Assembly: GCF_015686695.1 (NCBI RefSeq)
Contig: NZ_JADPMR010000004.1
Location: forward strand, 1,550,001-1,614,000
DNA length: 64,000 nt
DNA from: Vibrio nitrifigilis
GTDB lineage: Bacteria > Pseudomonadota > Gammaproteobacteria > Enterobacterales > Vibrionaceae
Direction of reading: 5' to 3'
Part shown: positions 26,286 through 34,377 of the stretch, one piece after another
Position numbering within the stretch: the first letter of the stretch is position 1
Layout: each line of letters starts with the position of its first letter
Position numbers and translations under genes: made by a program
Notes under the pieces: model-generated
Told to the model about the DNA's origin: nothing
What the model saw: the letters and a program-made list of their open reading frames with translations, nothing else
Database searches by the model: none

Positions 26286-27257
26286 TTACTTTAGCTTTTC
26301 GGATACAAAATCCAATATCTCTTGCATAAGCGCGTCGTCGACTTTTTTCAGATTCAACGACAGATTAGCGCCCTTGCGGGTATAGTTAGCACGACCTTTA
26401 ACCAACTCAATTTTGGGATTCTCTTTACGCTTCGGTGGCGCTAACTCCTGAATCCAATTCTCCAGTGTTTCAGTCACTTCTTTGGTAATACGAGTCACAC
26501 CTTGCGAATCACAACGCTGCCATACATAGGTGTCATCTTGGTGACATTTTTCAATCAACGATTTTTGTTGTTGAACATCCAACTCATTAAATTGTTTATG
26601 TAACTTAACAATCGTTGGGCGCCCCAGTTCAACAACATTCGGATACGCTTTTAGTAAATCAAGCGGTAACGACGCAGCCTTTAATGCCCCACTCACCAAT
26701 GCTTCGCTACACTGGAAAATACGCGCTAACGCTTTCTGATCTTCCGCTTCACCACTATCTAATTTTGCCTGCATCTCTTTCCCTTTTTCATACAGAGAAA
26801 GCGGCTTATGAGCGTTTGCAACATCAGATAAGAATTTAGCGTGGTCGGTATTAATGTTTTCACCGACGTAAATTAAAAATTCCCTATTAGCGAGGATACA
26901 AGACATACGACGGCGACTACCATCGAGAACCTCAATTTTGCCGTCCTCAGTACGGCGACCAACAGCTGGGTATTGCTGGCCACGTTCTTTTAATGTCGTT
27001 AGCACATCAGACAAAGCATGCTCATTCAAGAAAGCTTGTTCACGTGCGTTTTCAGCAAAAACAACCGTTTCGGTCTGCACTTTATCGGCCGGGATACGAA
27101 CAAGTTCAAATGTAACTAGCTCTTCTCCGGCGACAGCTAATTCGATAACGTGTGCTTGGGCTTTTACTGCGGATTGAGCTTCTTGCGGGGTCGTCGCTCG
27201 ACGTTTATCTGCTTTACCAAACAATTTTGCATTTAGCTCAGACGTTTTTAATGCCAT
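26286..27257 (-). CDS. parB2: Chromosome II partition protein ParB2
   Basis: 323 residues. DNA-binding partner of ParA2 that binds the parS2 palindromes and segregates the chromosome II origin. The ParB/Srx-type N-terminal region is visible (ALSDVLTTLKERGQQYPAVGRRTEDGKIEVLDGSRRRMSCILA), followed by the helix-turn-helix region (LARIFQCSEALVSGALKAASLPLDLLKAYPN) and a basic C-terminal part. It starts six bases after the parA2 stop, so the two form one operon. Five matching parS2 sites lie within 10.2 kb around it. Confidence 0.93.
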   Translation of the reverse strand: MALKTSELNAKLFGKADKRRATTPQEAQSAVKAQAHVIELAVAGEELVTFELVRIPADKVQTETVVFAENAREQAFLNEHALSDVLTTLKERGQQYPAVGRRTEDGKIEVLDGSRRRMSCILANREFLIYVGENINTDHAKFLSDVANAHKPLSLYEKGKEMQAKLDSGEAEDQKALARIFQCSEALVSGALKAASLPLDLLKAYPNVVELGRPTIVKLHKQFNELDVQQQKSLIEKCHQDDTYVWQRCDSQGVTRITKEVTETLENWIQELAPPKRKENPKIELVKGRANYTRKGANLSLNLKKVDDALMQEILDFVSEKLK

Positions 27258-27263
27258 TTTTTA

Positions 27264-28481
27264 TTACCCCTGATTTAAAGAAGACCAATTAGAATGCAAC
27301 ACTCGTTCGAGTTCAAGTGAGCTTTTTTGTACTGCATCTTGAGCTGTAGCCAAGGTTTTCTTACCACCTTCGAAATCGCCGGTCGTTAAGTCAAATACAG
27401 TACTGTAAGTATCCGCACATGTTTCAAAAGCACGGCTACGAGGAATTGTGGCCATCATTACTTGATCACCTAACAGATAATTCATTTCAGTTAAAACCGA
27501 TACCTGTTTTTTATTGTCATCTTCAAACATAGTCGGCATAAGGCGAACAAATTCCAATCCTTTCCAATCTTCAGGAAACATCTCATACACGGTAGGTAGA
27601 TGCTGAAAAAAGTTAACGGTAGATGCCCAATCAAGTCGCTTCGCAGCGCATGGAATTAACAAAGCATTAGATGCAAACATAGCGTTCCAGACGAGCGGAT
27701 CGACGTGTGGACCGGTATCAATCATGATAACGTCAAAATCATCCGCTATTTTGTCTATTAGCTTTTCTTTCAGCAAACGAACTATATCTAGTGACTGATT
27801 TTTTGATAAATACTGCCACGCTTCTGCGTTAAACATCGCATCTTCAGGGAATGCCGATATGGTACGTAAGTTTGGATATTGAGTCGGCAGCAGTACATTC
27901 TTTTCTAAAAACTCTTTATCAACATTCACACCTTCAGGCACATTATCGAGCATTACGTCGACCGCTGAATAGATATTGGCGTTTTCGCCTAAACTAATTT
28001 GTGGATTTAAGAAAAGACGCAGTGAACCTTGAGGGTCTAAGTCGATCAGACAGATACGGTAGCGTTTATCTAAATTAAGCGCGAGACAAGCAGCCAAATG
28101 AACCGCTGTCATCGATTTACCCGTCCCCCCTTTTTGGTTCTGCACGTTAATAATCCAAGGCTTATTATCTGCACTTTTCTTTCTTTCATGAAATTTAGGA
28201 ATACCAGCAGCGTCCATAAGCATGTGTGCTTCAGCTAACGAGATAGAATAGTGATTCGCATTATTCTTAGTAAATTGATGGCCAGCAGCTTCCATTTTGG
28301 CAATGGCATCATCTAATTTACGACGAGTTAATCCAGAGCGGGTTTCCATTAATGCTTTAGACATTGGTGGAAAATGTTCTTCACGACGCTCTTCTAAAAC
28401 AATCTCTATACGGTCAGCTTGAACTTGTTGAGTCTGTTCTGCTAGCTGGTAGAGATTTTCTATTGTTTGTTCTCTTTTCAT
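27264..28481 (-). CDS. parA2: Chromosome II partition ATPase ParA2
   Basis: 405 residues from the ATG at 28481 (the V. cholerae ParA2 start, MKREQTIENLYQLAEQ, is recalled as the same); the TTG two codons upstream is rejected. The N-terminal 100 residues form a helix-turn-helix-type region (LTRRKLDDAIAKMEAAGHQF), then the deviant Walker A KGGTGKS (residues 117-123), LIDLDPQGSLR, and MIDTGPHVDP. This is the large, P1-type ParA with a DNA-binding N-terminus that can autoregulate its operon. It is divergent from the origin, facing away from rctB. Confidence 0.96.
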   Translation of the reverse strand: MKREQTIENLYQLAEQTQQVQADRIEIVLEERREEHFPPMSKALMETRSGLTRRKLDDAIAKMEAAGHQFTKNNANHYSISLAEAHMLMDAAGIPKFHERKKSADNKPWIINVQNQKGGTGKSMTAVHLAACLALNLDKRYRICLIDLDPQGSLRLFLNPQISLGENANIYSAVDVMLDNVPEGVNVDKEFLEKNVLLPTQYPNLRTISAFPEDAMFNAEAWQYLSKNQSLDIVRLLKEKLIDKIADDFDVIMIDTGPHVDPLVWNAMFASNALLIPCAAKRLDWASTVNFFQHLPTVYEMFPEDWKGLEFVRLMPTMFEDDNKKQVSVLTEMNYLLGDQVMMATIPRSRAFETCADTYSTVFDLTTGDFEGGKKTLATAQDAVQKSSLELERVLHSNWSSLNQG

Positions 28482-28702
28482 TGCCAAATTCCGTTAATAG
28501 GTATTTATCTTTGAATTGTACAGCATATTAAACACTTTACAATAAAAAGGTGCACAAACACTTTTAGATATAAATCACATTAAAGAGAAACTAACAAAGC
28601 TATTAAATGCAAAAATCAAAAAAAAGCTGTTGTTAGCGTTCTTAATTTCTAAAGATAATTACCCTATTTTATCATTACATTTGAAATGTTACAGCATCAC
28701 TT

Positions 28703-28717
28703 ATTTACAATGTAAAC
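28703..28717. other. parS2-type centromere site
   Basis: ATTTACAATGTAAAC, a full match to NTTTACANTGTAAAN, about 220 bases upstream of parA2, between parA2 and the origin. Confidence 0.85.
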
Positions 28718-28886
28718 TGAAATAATAAAAAATACTTGTCACTACAAAAATATATGCGGAACGATTATAAAATCCTGCTATTTTACGGATGCTGTGGTTT
28801 CGACTGAGAATTTACCAAATGAAAAGTTTTTTTGTGTAGAAAAAAGGTAAAAAAGTTAATGAATGCGCCAATAAATAGCACTACTG

Positions 28887-29050
28887 TGATCAGAGTAACT
28901 TTCGGAAGGATGATCAAGGAGCCTCTGGTGATCATCTTTCCGAACAAAAAAGAGTTTAAAGGAACGATGATCAAGGCAGTATTGAGGCCAATTTTGATCC
29001 ATAATACCGCCATTGGAATTGATCCTTTTACGGATCGATGATCAAGAGGG
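28887..29050. repeat. rctA-like cluster of RctB-type sites
   Basis: TGATCA cores at 28887, 28911, 28929, 28968 and 29039. Two of them (28911 and 28929) are the inner ends of a long inverted repeat. In V. cholerae the equivalent position between parA2 and ori2 is rctA, a locus that binds RctB and restrains initiation; the same function is inferred. A minus-strand ORF over this stretch (28783-29085) has only a TTG start and is not called. Confidence 0.7.
28901..28944. repeat. Long inverted repeat with RctB-type half-sites (39-mer-like)
   Basis: Arms TTCGGAAGGATGATCA (28901-28916) and TGATCATCTTTCCGAA (28929-28944) are complementary with one mismatch over 16 bases, around a 12-base spacer. The layout recalls the inhibitory long sites bound by RctB in V. 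cholerae. Confidence 0.65.
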
Positions 29051-29393
29051 ATATTTCTCCGGAAGCATGAAAAAAAGTCACTCAACTACGGTAGACGTCA
29101 GATGTACTGGGACTTGAACTAAGATGAACCAATGTAAATACTCACAATCAACCAATAAAAATATATCCAAAGTCACATTAGATATCTTGATCATGCTTTC
29201 GAACAAAGCTGAAATTCATACATGATATGTTGAGTTTACGTTTTATTGTCATATCGACTTATATCTTGTTTAAAAAGTCACCAAACATGCGATTTTAGAT
29301 AATATTTCCATATACACTTGATCATGTTTCCGAACAAAAACCGAGAGAAAGAGACACGAGACAGCTAAATTACAATCCACACCAACGATCACT

Positions 29394-29402
29394 TGTGGAT
29401 AA
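29394..29402 (-). other. DnaA box of ori2
   Basis: TTATCCACA on the minus strand (TGTGGATAA on the plus strand), an exact consensus DnaA box, 15 bases left of the first 12-mer. Confidence 0.9.
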
Positions 29403-29416
29403 GTTGTGACTGACTG

Positions 29417-29545
29417 ATGATCATGCTTTTGAATATTCATTGATCATCTTTTCGCATTGCTGATGATCATTGTTCAGATAAGATATGATCATGCTTTCGT
29501 TACTATAATGATCATGGTTTCGGAAACATCATGATCATGCTTCAG
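29417..29545 (+). repeat. Six RctB-binding 12-mers (iterons) of ori2
   Basis: TGATCA cores begin at 29418, 29441, 29464, 29486, 29509 and 29532, i.e. spaced 23, 23, 22, 23 and 23 bases, two helical turns apart and all in one orientation. The common form is ATGATCATGCTTTCG with drift at the right end. Each core contains a GATC Dam site, in line with methylation-dependent RctB binding in V. cholerae. Confidence 0.93.
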
Positions 29546-29549
29546 AAAG

Positions 29550-29750
29550 ATAAAAAAATAAATCCTTTTATAACAGTCAGTTAAAAGCAAATTCTCCGAC
29601 AGATCATATGATCACCTTAATCATTATTAATCAGATTAATCAAAAAGATCAGTTATTTAAAAGCAACAAATTTTTCTTTATTTATGATCTATTTTTCTTT
29701 ATTCTTTTGGAACCATAGCGATATTACGGTTCATGTGATACGGATTTAAC
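29550..29750. other. AT-rich unwinding region and rctB leader
   Basis: A strongly AT-rich stretch (for example TTATTTAAAAGCAAC, ATTTTTCTTTATT) between the iterons and rctB. It holds TGATCA at 29609, AGATCA at 29601 and 29646, and TGATCT at 29684, which may be degenerate RctB contacts used for unwinding or for autorepression of rctB. Confidence 0.6.
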
Positions 29751-29756
29751 AAACAA

Positions 29757-31733
29757 ATGACCTCTGAAGAAAAATTATTGATCAAAGCGCCAAGGAATCA
29801 TAAGGATGGCCACCTATTTGAAGTTTCCGAAGCAGCAGTTGATTGGATAGAGCAATATCAACACTTTAAAGGTGTGACTAAAAGCATCGTTGAATTACTG
29901 AATCTTATATCTCTTCAGGGGTTCCGTAGCAAAGATGGCCTAGTTTCAACAACAGAATTGATCGAAGCAACGGAAGGGAAATTGACCCGAGCAGCGATAC
30001 AGCAGCGTTTAAGAGCCGCTGTTGCAATTGGCTTGTTTAAACAAATCCCTGTTCGTTTTGAAGAAGGATTAGCCGGTAAAACAATGCTGCACAAGTTTGT
30101 TAATCCTAACCAGTTAATTTCTGTATTAGGAGCGACAAGCCTGATTACGGAATCGGCTAAACAAACCGAAAAACGCAAACGCTCGAAAGCATTAGCTCAA
30201 ACACAAGTTAACCAAAAATTGTTACATGAGCATGGCTTGAATACGCCACCAGCGATGAAAGATGAATCAGAACAATTTGTAGTGTCACCTACTAATTGGG
30301 CTGGGATCATAGATCAAGCATTAGCACCACCACGAACACGTAAAAGCTACCAAAAATCGATGGTTTCCATTTCAGGAACTCGCGCTGTGATCGAAACTCG
30401 ATCATCAAAAAACATCATGACTGTCGATGATCTAATGACTCTGTTTGCTCTATTCACTTTAACAGTTCAATATCATGATTATCATCAAGAAGATTATCAT
30501 TTAAACGCGAAACAGGTACCAAACAAAACACCTCTGTATATCACTGATATCCTTCAATTAAGGGGTAAAAAAGACAGTGGCCCAGCACGTGATTCGATCC
30601 GTGATAGTATTGATCGTATTGAATTTACAGACTTCCAGCTTCATGAGTTAACAGGACGTTGGCTGAGTGAAAACATGCCTGAAGGCTTCAAAAGTGATCG
30701 TTTTCGGTTTTTGGCCAGAACGATCACCGCATCAGAAGAAGCGCCAACAGAAAACAGCGATGGTGAGATCCGGATCAAACCCAATTTATACATTCTGGTT
30801 TGGGAACCTTCGTTTTTTGAAGAGTTATTAACTCGCGATTACTTTTTCTTGTTTCCACCTGAAATACTGCGTCAACACACATTGGTGTTCCAGCTTTATT
30901 CCTATTTTCGTAGTCGTATGTCACGTCGCCATACCGACGTTATGTTGCTAAGTGAATTAAATCAAAAGCTTGCAAGAAATATTGAATGGCGCCGTTTTTC
31001 TATGGATCTGATCCGCGAACTAAAACGTTTGTCTGAAGGCAAAGGTGATGATCAAATGTTTGTGGTGAATCTGTGGGGGTACCATCTCACGATCACATCA
31101 ATGATCGAAAAGAATAAGATCCATGATTACCAAGTTGATATTAAGTGTGACGTTGAGGAAGTCTTACGTTATTCACGTGCAAAAACAACCAATGCCGGTA
31201 AACGTAATATGGCACCGACACTGCCAAACCCATTACGTCACGAAATGGTTTCAAAGCAGAAACTTGATGAATTATCCGAAATTATTGATGGGGAATTCGA
31301 ACCTATTCAGCGGAAAACGGCATCACCTCGGGGTAACTTAGGCCGTCGAGTTAAGTTACGTAAGCACCTTGTAGAGATTAATGCCGATGAAATCACTATT
31401 ACTCTTTCTAAATATACCTCTTCAGAGGCTTTAGAACGCAGTATAACGGCTTTAGCGGCTATGACCGGACATTCACCTACCTCCATCAGAAATGAGTGTC
31501 TAGAGCTCTTAGATAAGCTCGAATACCTAAAAGTTGGAGAAAGTGCTGTTCCGTATGAAACGTTAAGTAAGTTAATAGAGCTGTATAATAGCCAAACGAA
31601 TCATCGACATTTATCAATTGAACGTTTGATCTCGGGTCTAGCTGTGCGCCGTAAGGTCTGTAAACAGATTTTTGAAGGTCATCTTGATGACTCCGTCTTT
31701 CGTGTTTTAGATGAATTAACGATAGGTGGATAA
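29757..31733 (+). CDS. rctB: Chromosome II replication initiator RctB
   Basis: 658 residues, the same length as recalled for V. cholerae RctB and alike nearly end to end (DGHLFEVSEAAVDWIEQYQHFKGVTKSIVELLNLISLQGFR, DSIRDSIDRIEFTDFQLHELTGRWLSENMPEGFKSDRFRFLARTITASEEAP, SITALAAMTGH near the C-terminus). RctB is specific to Vibrionaceae, binds the 12-mers and longer sites, melts ori2 and controls its own promoter. It is transcribed away from the origin and ends in a strong terminator at 31880-31910. Its presence alone identifies the replicon as chromosome II. Confidence 0.98.
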   Translation: MTSEEKLLIKAPRNHKDGHLFEVSEAAVDWIEQYQHFKGVTKSIVELLNLISLQGFRSKDGLVSTTELIEATEGKLTRAAIQQRLRAAVAIGLFKQIPVRFEEGLAGKTMLHKFVNPNQLISVLGATSLITESAKQTEKRKRSKALAQTQVNQKLLHEHGLNTPPAMKDESEQFVVSPTNWAGIIDQALAPPRTRKSYQKSMVSISGTRAVIETRSSKNIMTVDDLMTLFALFTLTVQYHDYHQEDYHLNAKQVPNKTPLYITDILQLRGKKDSGPARDSIRDSIDRIEFTDFQLHELTGRWLSENMPEGFKSDRFRFLARTITASEEAPTENSDGEIRIKPNLYILVWEPSFFEELLTRDYFFLFPPEILRQHTLVFQLYSYFRSRMSRRHTDVMLLSELNQKLARNIEWRRFSMDLIRELKRLSEGKGDDQMFVVNLWGYHLTITSMIEKNKIHDYQVDIKCDVEEVLRYSRAKTTNAGKRNMAPTLPNPLRHEMVSKQKLDELSEIIDGEFEPIQRKTASPRGNLGRRVKLRKHLVEINADEITITLSKYTSSEALERSITALAAMTGHSPTSIRNECLELLDKLEYLKVGESAVPYETLSKLIELYNSQTNHRHLSIERLISGLAVRRKVCKQIFEGHLDDSVFRVLDELTIGG

Positions 31734-31879
31734 ACTACAAACATCAGACATAAGCCTGACTTACTCCTGACATTTTGGTGCGGCCTGCTCGCTATTATTT
31801 ATCCCGAATAGACAACCTTTTGTCCTATCTGATGAATTAATAGATTGGCTCATATTGTTACATTCATTCTGAATAGTTT

Positions 31880-31910
31880 GCGAGTTCTCCCCAAGAACTC
31901 GCTTTTTTTT
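31880..31910 (+). terminator. Intrinsic terminator downstream of rctB
   Basis: Perfect nine-base stem GCGAGTTCT / AGAACTCGC with a CCCCA loop and eight Ts, about 150 bases after the rctB stop. Confidence 0.9.
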
Positions 31911-31960
31911 GCTTTAAATCTTTTACTAACACATCCACTCTCTCAACGTCTAAATTGCAC

Positions 31961-32036
31961 TAGTTAGTGCCTTGCCTTACCTAACCTAAGAGCAAATACA
32001 TTCTTAATGAAACGTATTTCGAGGTGACTTGGGATA
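31961..32036 (+). repeat. Partial copy (right half) of the MITE-like repeat
   Basis: AGTGCCTTGCCTTACCTAAC, AAGAGCAAATACATTCT, and the terminal TTCGAGGTGACTTGGGATAT match the right end of the 690-955 copy. Confidence 0.55.
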
Positions 32037-32063
32037 TCACTTCACTTAATGACGATGCTTCCC

Positions 32064-32195
32064 ATGATCATGCTTTCGTATTTTTGATGATCATAACTGA
32101 GTTATCTTGATCATCGTTCCGTTAAGTCTCTCATGATCAATGTAAAAGAGATTAAAACTCGCATAACGCATAAGACTGCCTTGATCATGCTTTCG
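32064..32195. repeat. Second array of RctB-type sites downstream of rctB
   Basis: TGATCA cores at 32065, 32088, 32108, 32134 and 32182. The first and last are identical over TGATCATGCTTTCGT, the same form as the best ori2 iterons; the first two are 23 bases apart as in ori2, the rest irregular. No DnaA box or AT-rich unwinding stretch was seen beside it. Inference: a titration or handcuffing locus for RctB rather than a second origin. Confidence 0.7.
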
Positions 32196-32494
32196 TCGGG
32201 TTATGAGTCGGCATGGGACATTAAAAAAAGAAATAGTCGTTTGAAGCGGTTGGTATTGAAACGTGGGGGTCAGCTCTACTGAAATGCGACTTGGATCAAA
32301 ATAGAATTCTTTGGCACGAATCCCTTAAAGGTACTTCTAAGAATTAGCGTTAGCAAAGCTTTCTTCACGTAACATAGGACTAGTTGTTCGAACTATCGAT
32401 TTAGTCACATTCCTTATCAAAATATCTTAACAGGACGTTTGACGTTTGCTAAAGAATACCTTGTCCCAAGCATGGTTTTTATTCGGAGGTGCTT

Positions 32495-32704
32495 ATGTCA
32501 ATCAATTCAATAGACCATGATGATATGGCGAATATGGCGAGTAAATGGGACTTCACGGAAGAAGCGGAAAATACAACTACTCAGCTACGCCCTGGTAAAG
32601 ATTTGAAATCTGCTGAAGCTCGTCGTCGCATAGAAATGCTACGTGAGATTCGAGAAAGCGGATTAACCATTGAAGAAGCGAAAGAACTCGGTCTCCTTCA
32701 TTAA
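32495..32704 (+). CDS. Small conserved-looking protein of unknown function
   Basis: 69 residues from the ATG at 32495, preceded by GGAGG at a six-base distance; a start two codons earlier lacks such spacing. The sequence is polar and acidic at the start (SIDHDDMANMASKWDFTEEAE) and ends in a helical segment AEARRRIEMLREIRESGLTIEEAKELGLLH that may form a short helix-turn-helix-like pair. No signal peptide or membrane segment. Monocistronic with its own terminator. It occupies the place just after rctB where Vibrio chromosome II has small unnamed genes. Family not recognised. Confidence 0.7.
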   Translation: MSINSIDHDDMANMASKWDFTEEAENTTTQLRPGKDLKSAEARRRIEMLREIRESGLTIEEAKELGLLH

Positions 32705-32722
32705 TTCAAATCATCATTCCTT

Positions 32723-32754
32723 GAAGGGTGACAGTCGTCACCCTTCGCTTTTTT
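32723..32754 (+). terminator. Intrinsic terminator after the small gene
   Basis: Perfect ten-base stem GAAGGGTGAC / GTCACCCTTC with an AGTC loop and a run of six Ts. Confidence 0.92.
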
Positions 32755-32858
32755 AGAGCTATTCTTGATTTATCCATTGTAAACTGACATTTTGACTCTT
32801 AAATTTTGTCACGCGTATGATATATTGCGCATCAAAGTTTTTGACTAAGAGTTATTTC

Positions 32859-33068
32859 ATGTCGTTTAATCTTGCACTGTTAGATGCCAAAGAGAAAAAT
32901 AAAATCGAGCTTGATAAGCAAGCGTCGTTTATCGTTTGGAAAATGAAGCAGGCAAAAGCAGGACCTGAAGCTATCTCTTCGCAGCTCAAAACTATTCGTT
33001 CAGAAGAAGAACGTGAATGGTTTCAGAGCTCAGTCGACAAATACAAACGAGTTATGGGCGTTTTATAA
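32859..33068 (+). CDS. DUF3283-like small protein
   Basis: 69 residues from the ATG at 32859 (AAGAG upstream), giving MSFNLALLDAKEKNKIELDKQASFIVWKMKQAKAG at the start. Helical, charged, with a conserved-looking EEEREWFQSSVDKYKRVMGV C-terminus. From memory this is the pattern of DUF3283, a Vibrio-restricted family without known function. No signal peptide. It lies 91 bases upstream of the YebC-family gene in the same direction and could share its transcript. Confidence 0.65.
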   Translation: MSFNLALLDAKEKNKIELDKQASFIVWKMKQAKAGPEAISSQLKTIRSEEEREWFQSSVDKYKRVMGVL

Positions 33069-33159
33069 GTAAACGCTTGTGTCTTTGCAGGGGGAATTGA
33101 ATTGAGACTTTCTTCTGCTAAAATCCTCCGCAATAAATAGAACCAGAGAGAACATCCCG

Positions 33160-33882
33160 ATGGGAAGAAGTTTTGAAGTGCGCAAAGCCTCAATGGCGAA
33201 AACTCAAGGCGCAAAAATTAAAGTTTATTCCAAATACGGTAAAGAAATTTACGTTTGTGCAAAAAACGGCGGTGCTGACCCTGATGCAAACCTTTCTCTT
33301 CGCGCATTGATCGCGAAAGCGAAAAAAGACCAAGTACCTGGCCACGTTATCGATAAAGCGATTGATAAGGCCACAGGTGGTTCTGGTGAAGATTACCAAC
33401 CAGCTCGTTACGAAGGCTTTGGCCCTGGTGGTGCAAGCGTGATTGTTGACTGTCTGACAGACAACGGTAACCGTACTTTCCAAGACGTACGTCAGTGCTT
33501 TGTGAAAACAGGTGCGAAAATCGGTAACCCAGGAACCGTTTCTCATATGTTTGAACATCAAGCGGTTTTCCAATTTAAAGGTGAAGATGATGAACCTGTA
33601 TTGGAAGCTTTGATGATGGAAGACGTAGACGTTACTGATATTGAAGTTGAAGATGGCATTGTGACTGTATTTGCTCCTCATACTGAATTCTTCAAAGCAA
33701 AAACAGCGTTAAACGACGCATTCCCTGAATTGACTATTGATGTTGAAGAGATCACTTTTGTACCTCAAACAAGTACTGAAGTATCAGGTGAAGATGCTGA
33801 GAAATTCCAAAAATTCTTAGATTTGCTAGATGATTGTGATGACGTTCAACAGGTTTATCACAATGCGGAAATCGCAGAATAA
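33160..33882 (+). CDS. YebC/PmpR-family protein (chromosome II paralogue)
   Basis: 240 residues of the YebC family. Members bind DNA or act on ribosomes; recent work on YebC proteins supports help with stalled proline-rich translation, while older annotation says transcriptional regulator. Seen: MGRSFEVRKASMAKTQGAKIKVYSKYGKEIYVCAKNGG, ARYEGFGPGGASVIVDCLTDNGNRT, FQFKGEDDEPV. This is the YeeN-like shorter-start branch seen near rctB in other Vibrio; the main YebC is usually next to ruvC on chromosome I. Its own terminator follows. Confidence 0.92.
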   Translation: MGRSFEVRKASMAKTQGAKIKVYSKYGKEIYVCAKNGGADPDANLSLRALIAKAKKDQVPGHVIDKAIDKATGGSGEDYQPARYEGFGPGGASVIVDCLTDNGNRTFQDVRQCFVKTGAKIGNPGTVSHMFEHQAVFQFKGEDDEPVLEALMMEDVDVTDIEVEDGIVTVFAPHTEFFKAKTALNDAFPELTIDVEEITFVPQTSTEVSGEDAEKFQKFLDLLDDCDDVQQVYHNAEIAE

Positions 33883-33913
33883 TTCACACAATAATGTGTT
33901 GATGTAAATTTTT

Positions 33914-33945
33914 AAACGCCAGACATTTTCGTTTGGCGTTTTTCT
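33914..33945 (+). terminator. Intrinsic terminator after the YebC-family gene
   Basis: AAACGCCA / TGGCGTTT stem around GACATTTTCGTT, followed by a T run. Confidence 0.85.
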
Positions 33946-34025
33946 TTCCCAAAATCTCATTTCAATTTTCTCTAAACACGTTGCTTCATACCGTTTCTAG
34001 CAACTATTCGTAATTTATTGTTGAT

Positions 34026-34040
34026 TTTTACAGTGTAAAT
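34026..34040. other. parS2-type centromere site
   Basis: TTTTACAGTGTAAAT, full match to NTTTACANTGTAAAN. It is the only full match seen on the right side of the origin, in the gap before cyoA. Confidence 0.85.
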
Positions 34041-34346
34041 AGCCAAATACGTTTGGTGAATTTATGTGCGCAACATAACACTTTTACAACTTCGTTTTTT
34101 CTTACTGGACGCTAAATTATTTCTTATCTTTATGATTTAACGTGCTTCATGACTGTTATATGAATCAAATTGTCGATGTTCAATTTGATTATTTACCCAG
34201 TTTGTTAAAGAAATGTGACTTTTGTTCCGTTGTAAATGCTAAATATGTTCTACACATACAAGCTCTGAACGCTGTAAATAGCGATATTTTACGTGCAAAT
34301 CAACTAATTCAATAATTTGTGTGATACCACAAAAATGGAATCAATT

Positions 34347-34360
34347 TTGATCTTAATCAA
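34347..34360. promoter_or_regulatory. FNR box at the cyo promoter
   Basis: TTGATCTTAATCAA is an exact TTGAT-N4-ATCAA FNR palindrome. It overlaps the -35 position of a TATAAT at 34372-34377, which is where FNR acts as a repressor. In E. coli the cyo operon is repressed anaerobically by FNR and ArcA. Confidence 0.7.
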
Positions 34361-34371
34361 GCATGAGTACC

Positions 34372-34377
34372 TATAAT
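34372..34377 (+). promoter_or_regulatory. Probable -10 element of the cyoABCDE promoter
   Basis: Perfect TATAAT 11 bases after the FNR box. If it is the promoter, the cyoA leader is about 340 bases long. The remaining gap sequence (33946-34727) shows no ORF. Confidence 0.45.

Larger units (their letters stand above)
29391..29756. other. Chromosome II replication origin (ori2)
   Basis: Between the rctA-like cluster and rctB lie, in order, a perfect DnaA box, six RctB-type 12-mers at helical spacing, and an AT-rich stretch leading into the rctB start. This order is the ori2 layout established for V. cholerae. Single TGATCA-bearing sites at 29188 and 29319 flank it on the left. Confidence 0.93.

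Noticed and set aside
28783..29085. Minus-strand 100-codon ORF between parA2 and ori2
   Set aside because: It starts at TTG without a good ribosome site and runs through the RctB-type inverted repeat; the sequence is better explained as an rctA-like binding locus.
32064..32195. A second replication origin
   Set aside because: No DnaA box or AT-rich unwinding region was found beside the downstream TGATCA sites, so a titration locus is the simpler reading.
32768..32784. A further parS2 site near TTATCCATTGTAAAC
   Set aside because: Only the right half matches; the left half of the palindrome is degenerate.
33190..33681. 163-codon minus-strand ORF inside the YebC-family gene
   Set aside because: Shadow of a well-recognised gene on the other strand, with a low-complexity, cysteine- and phenylalanine-rich product.
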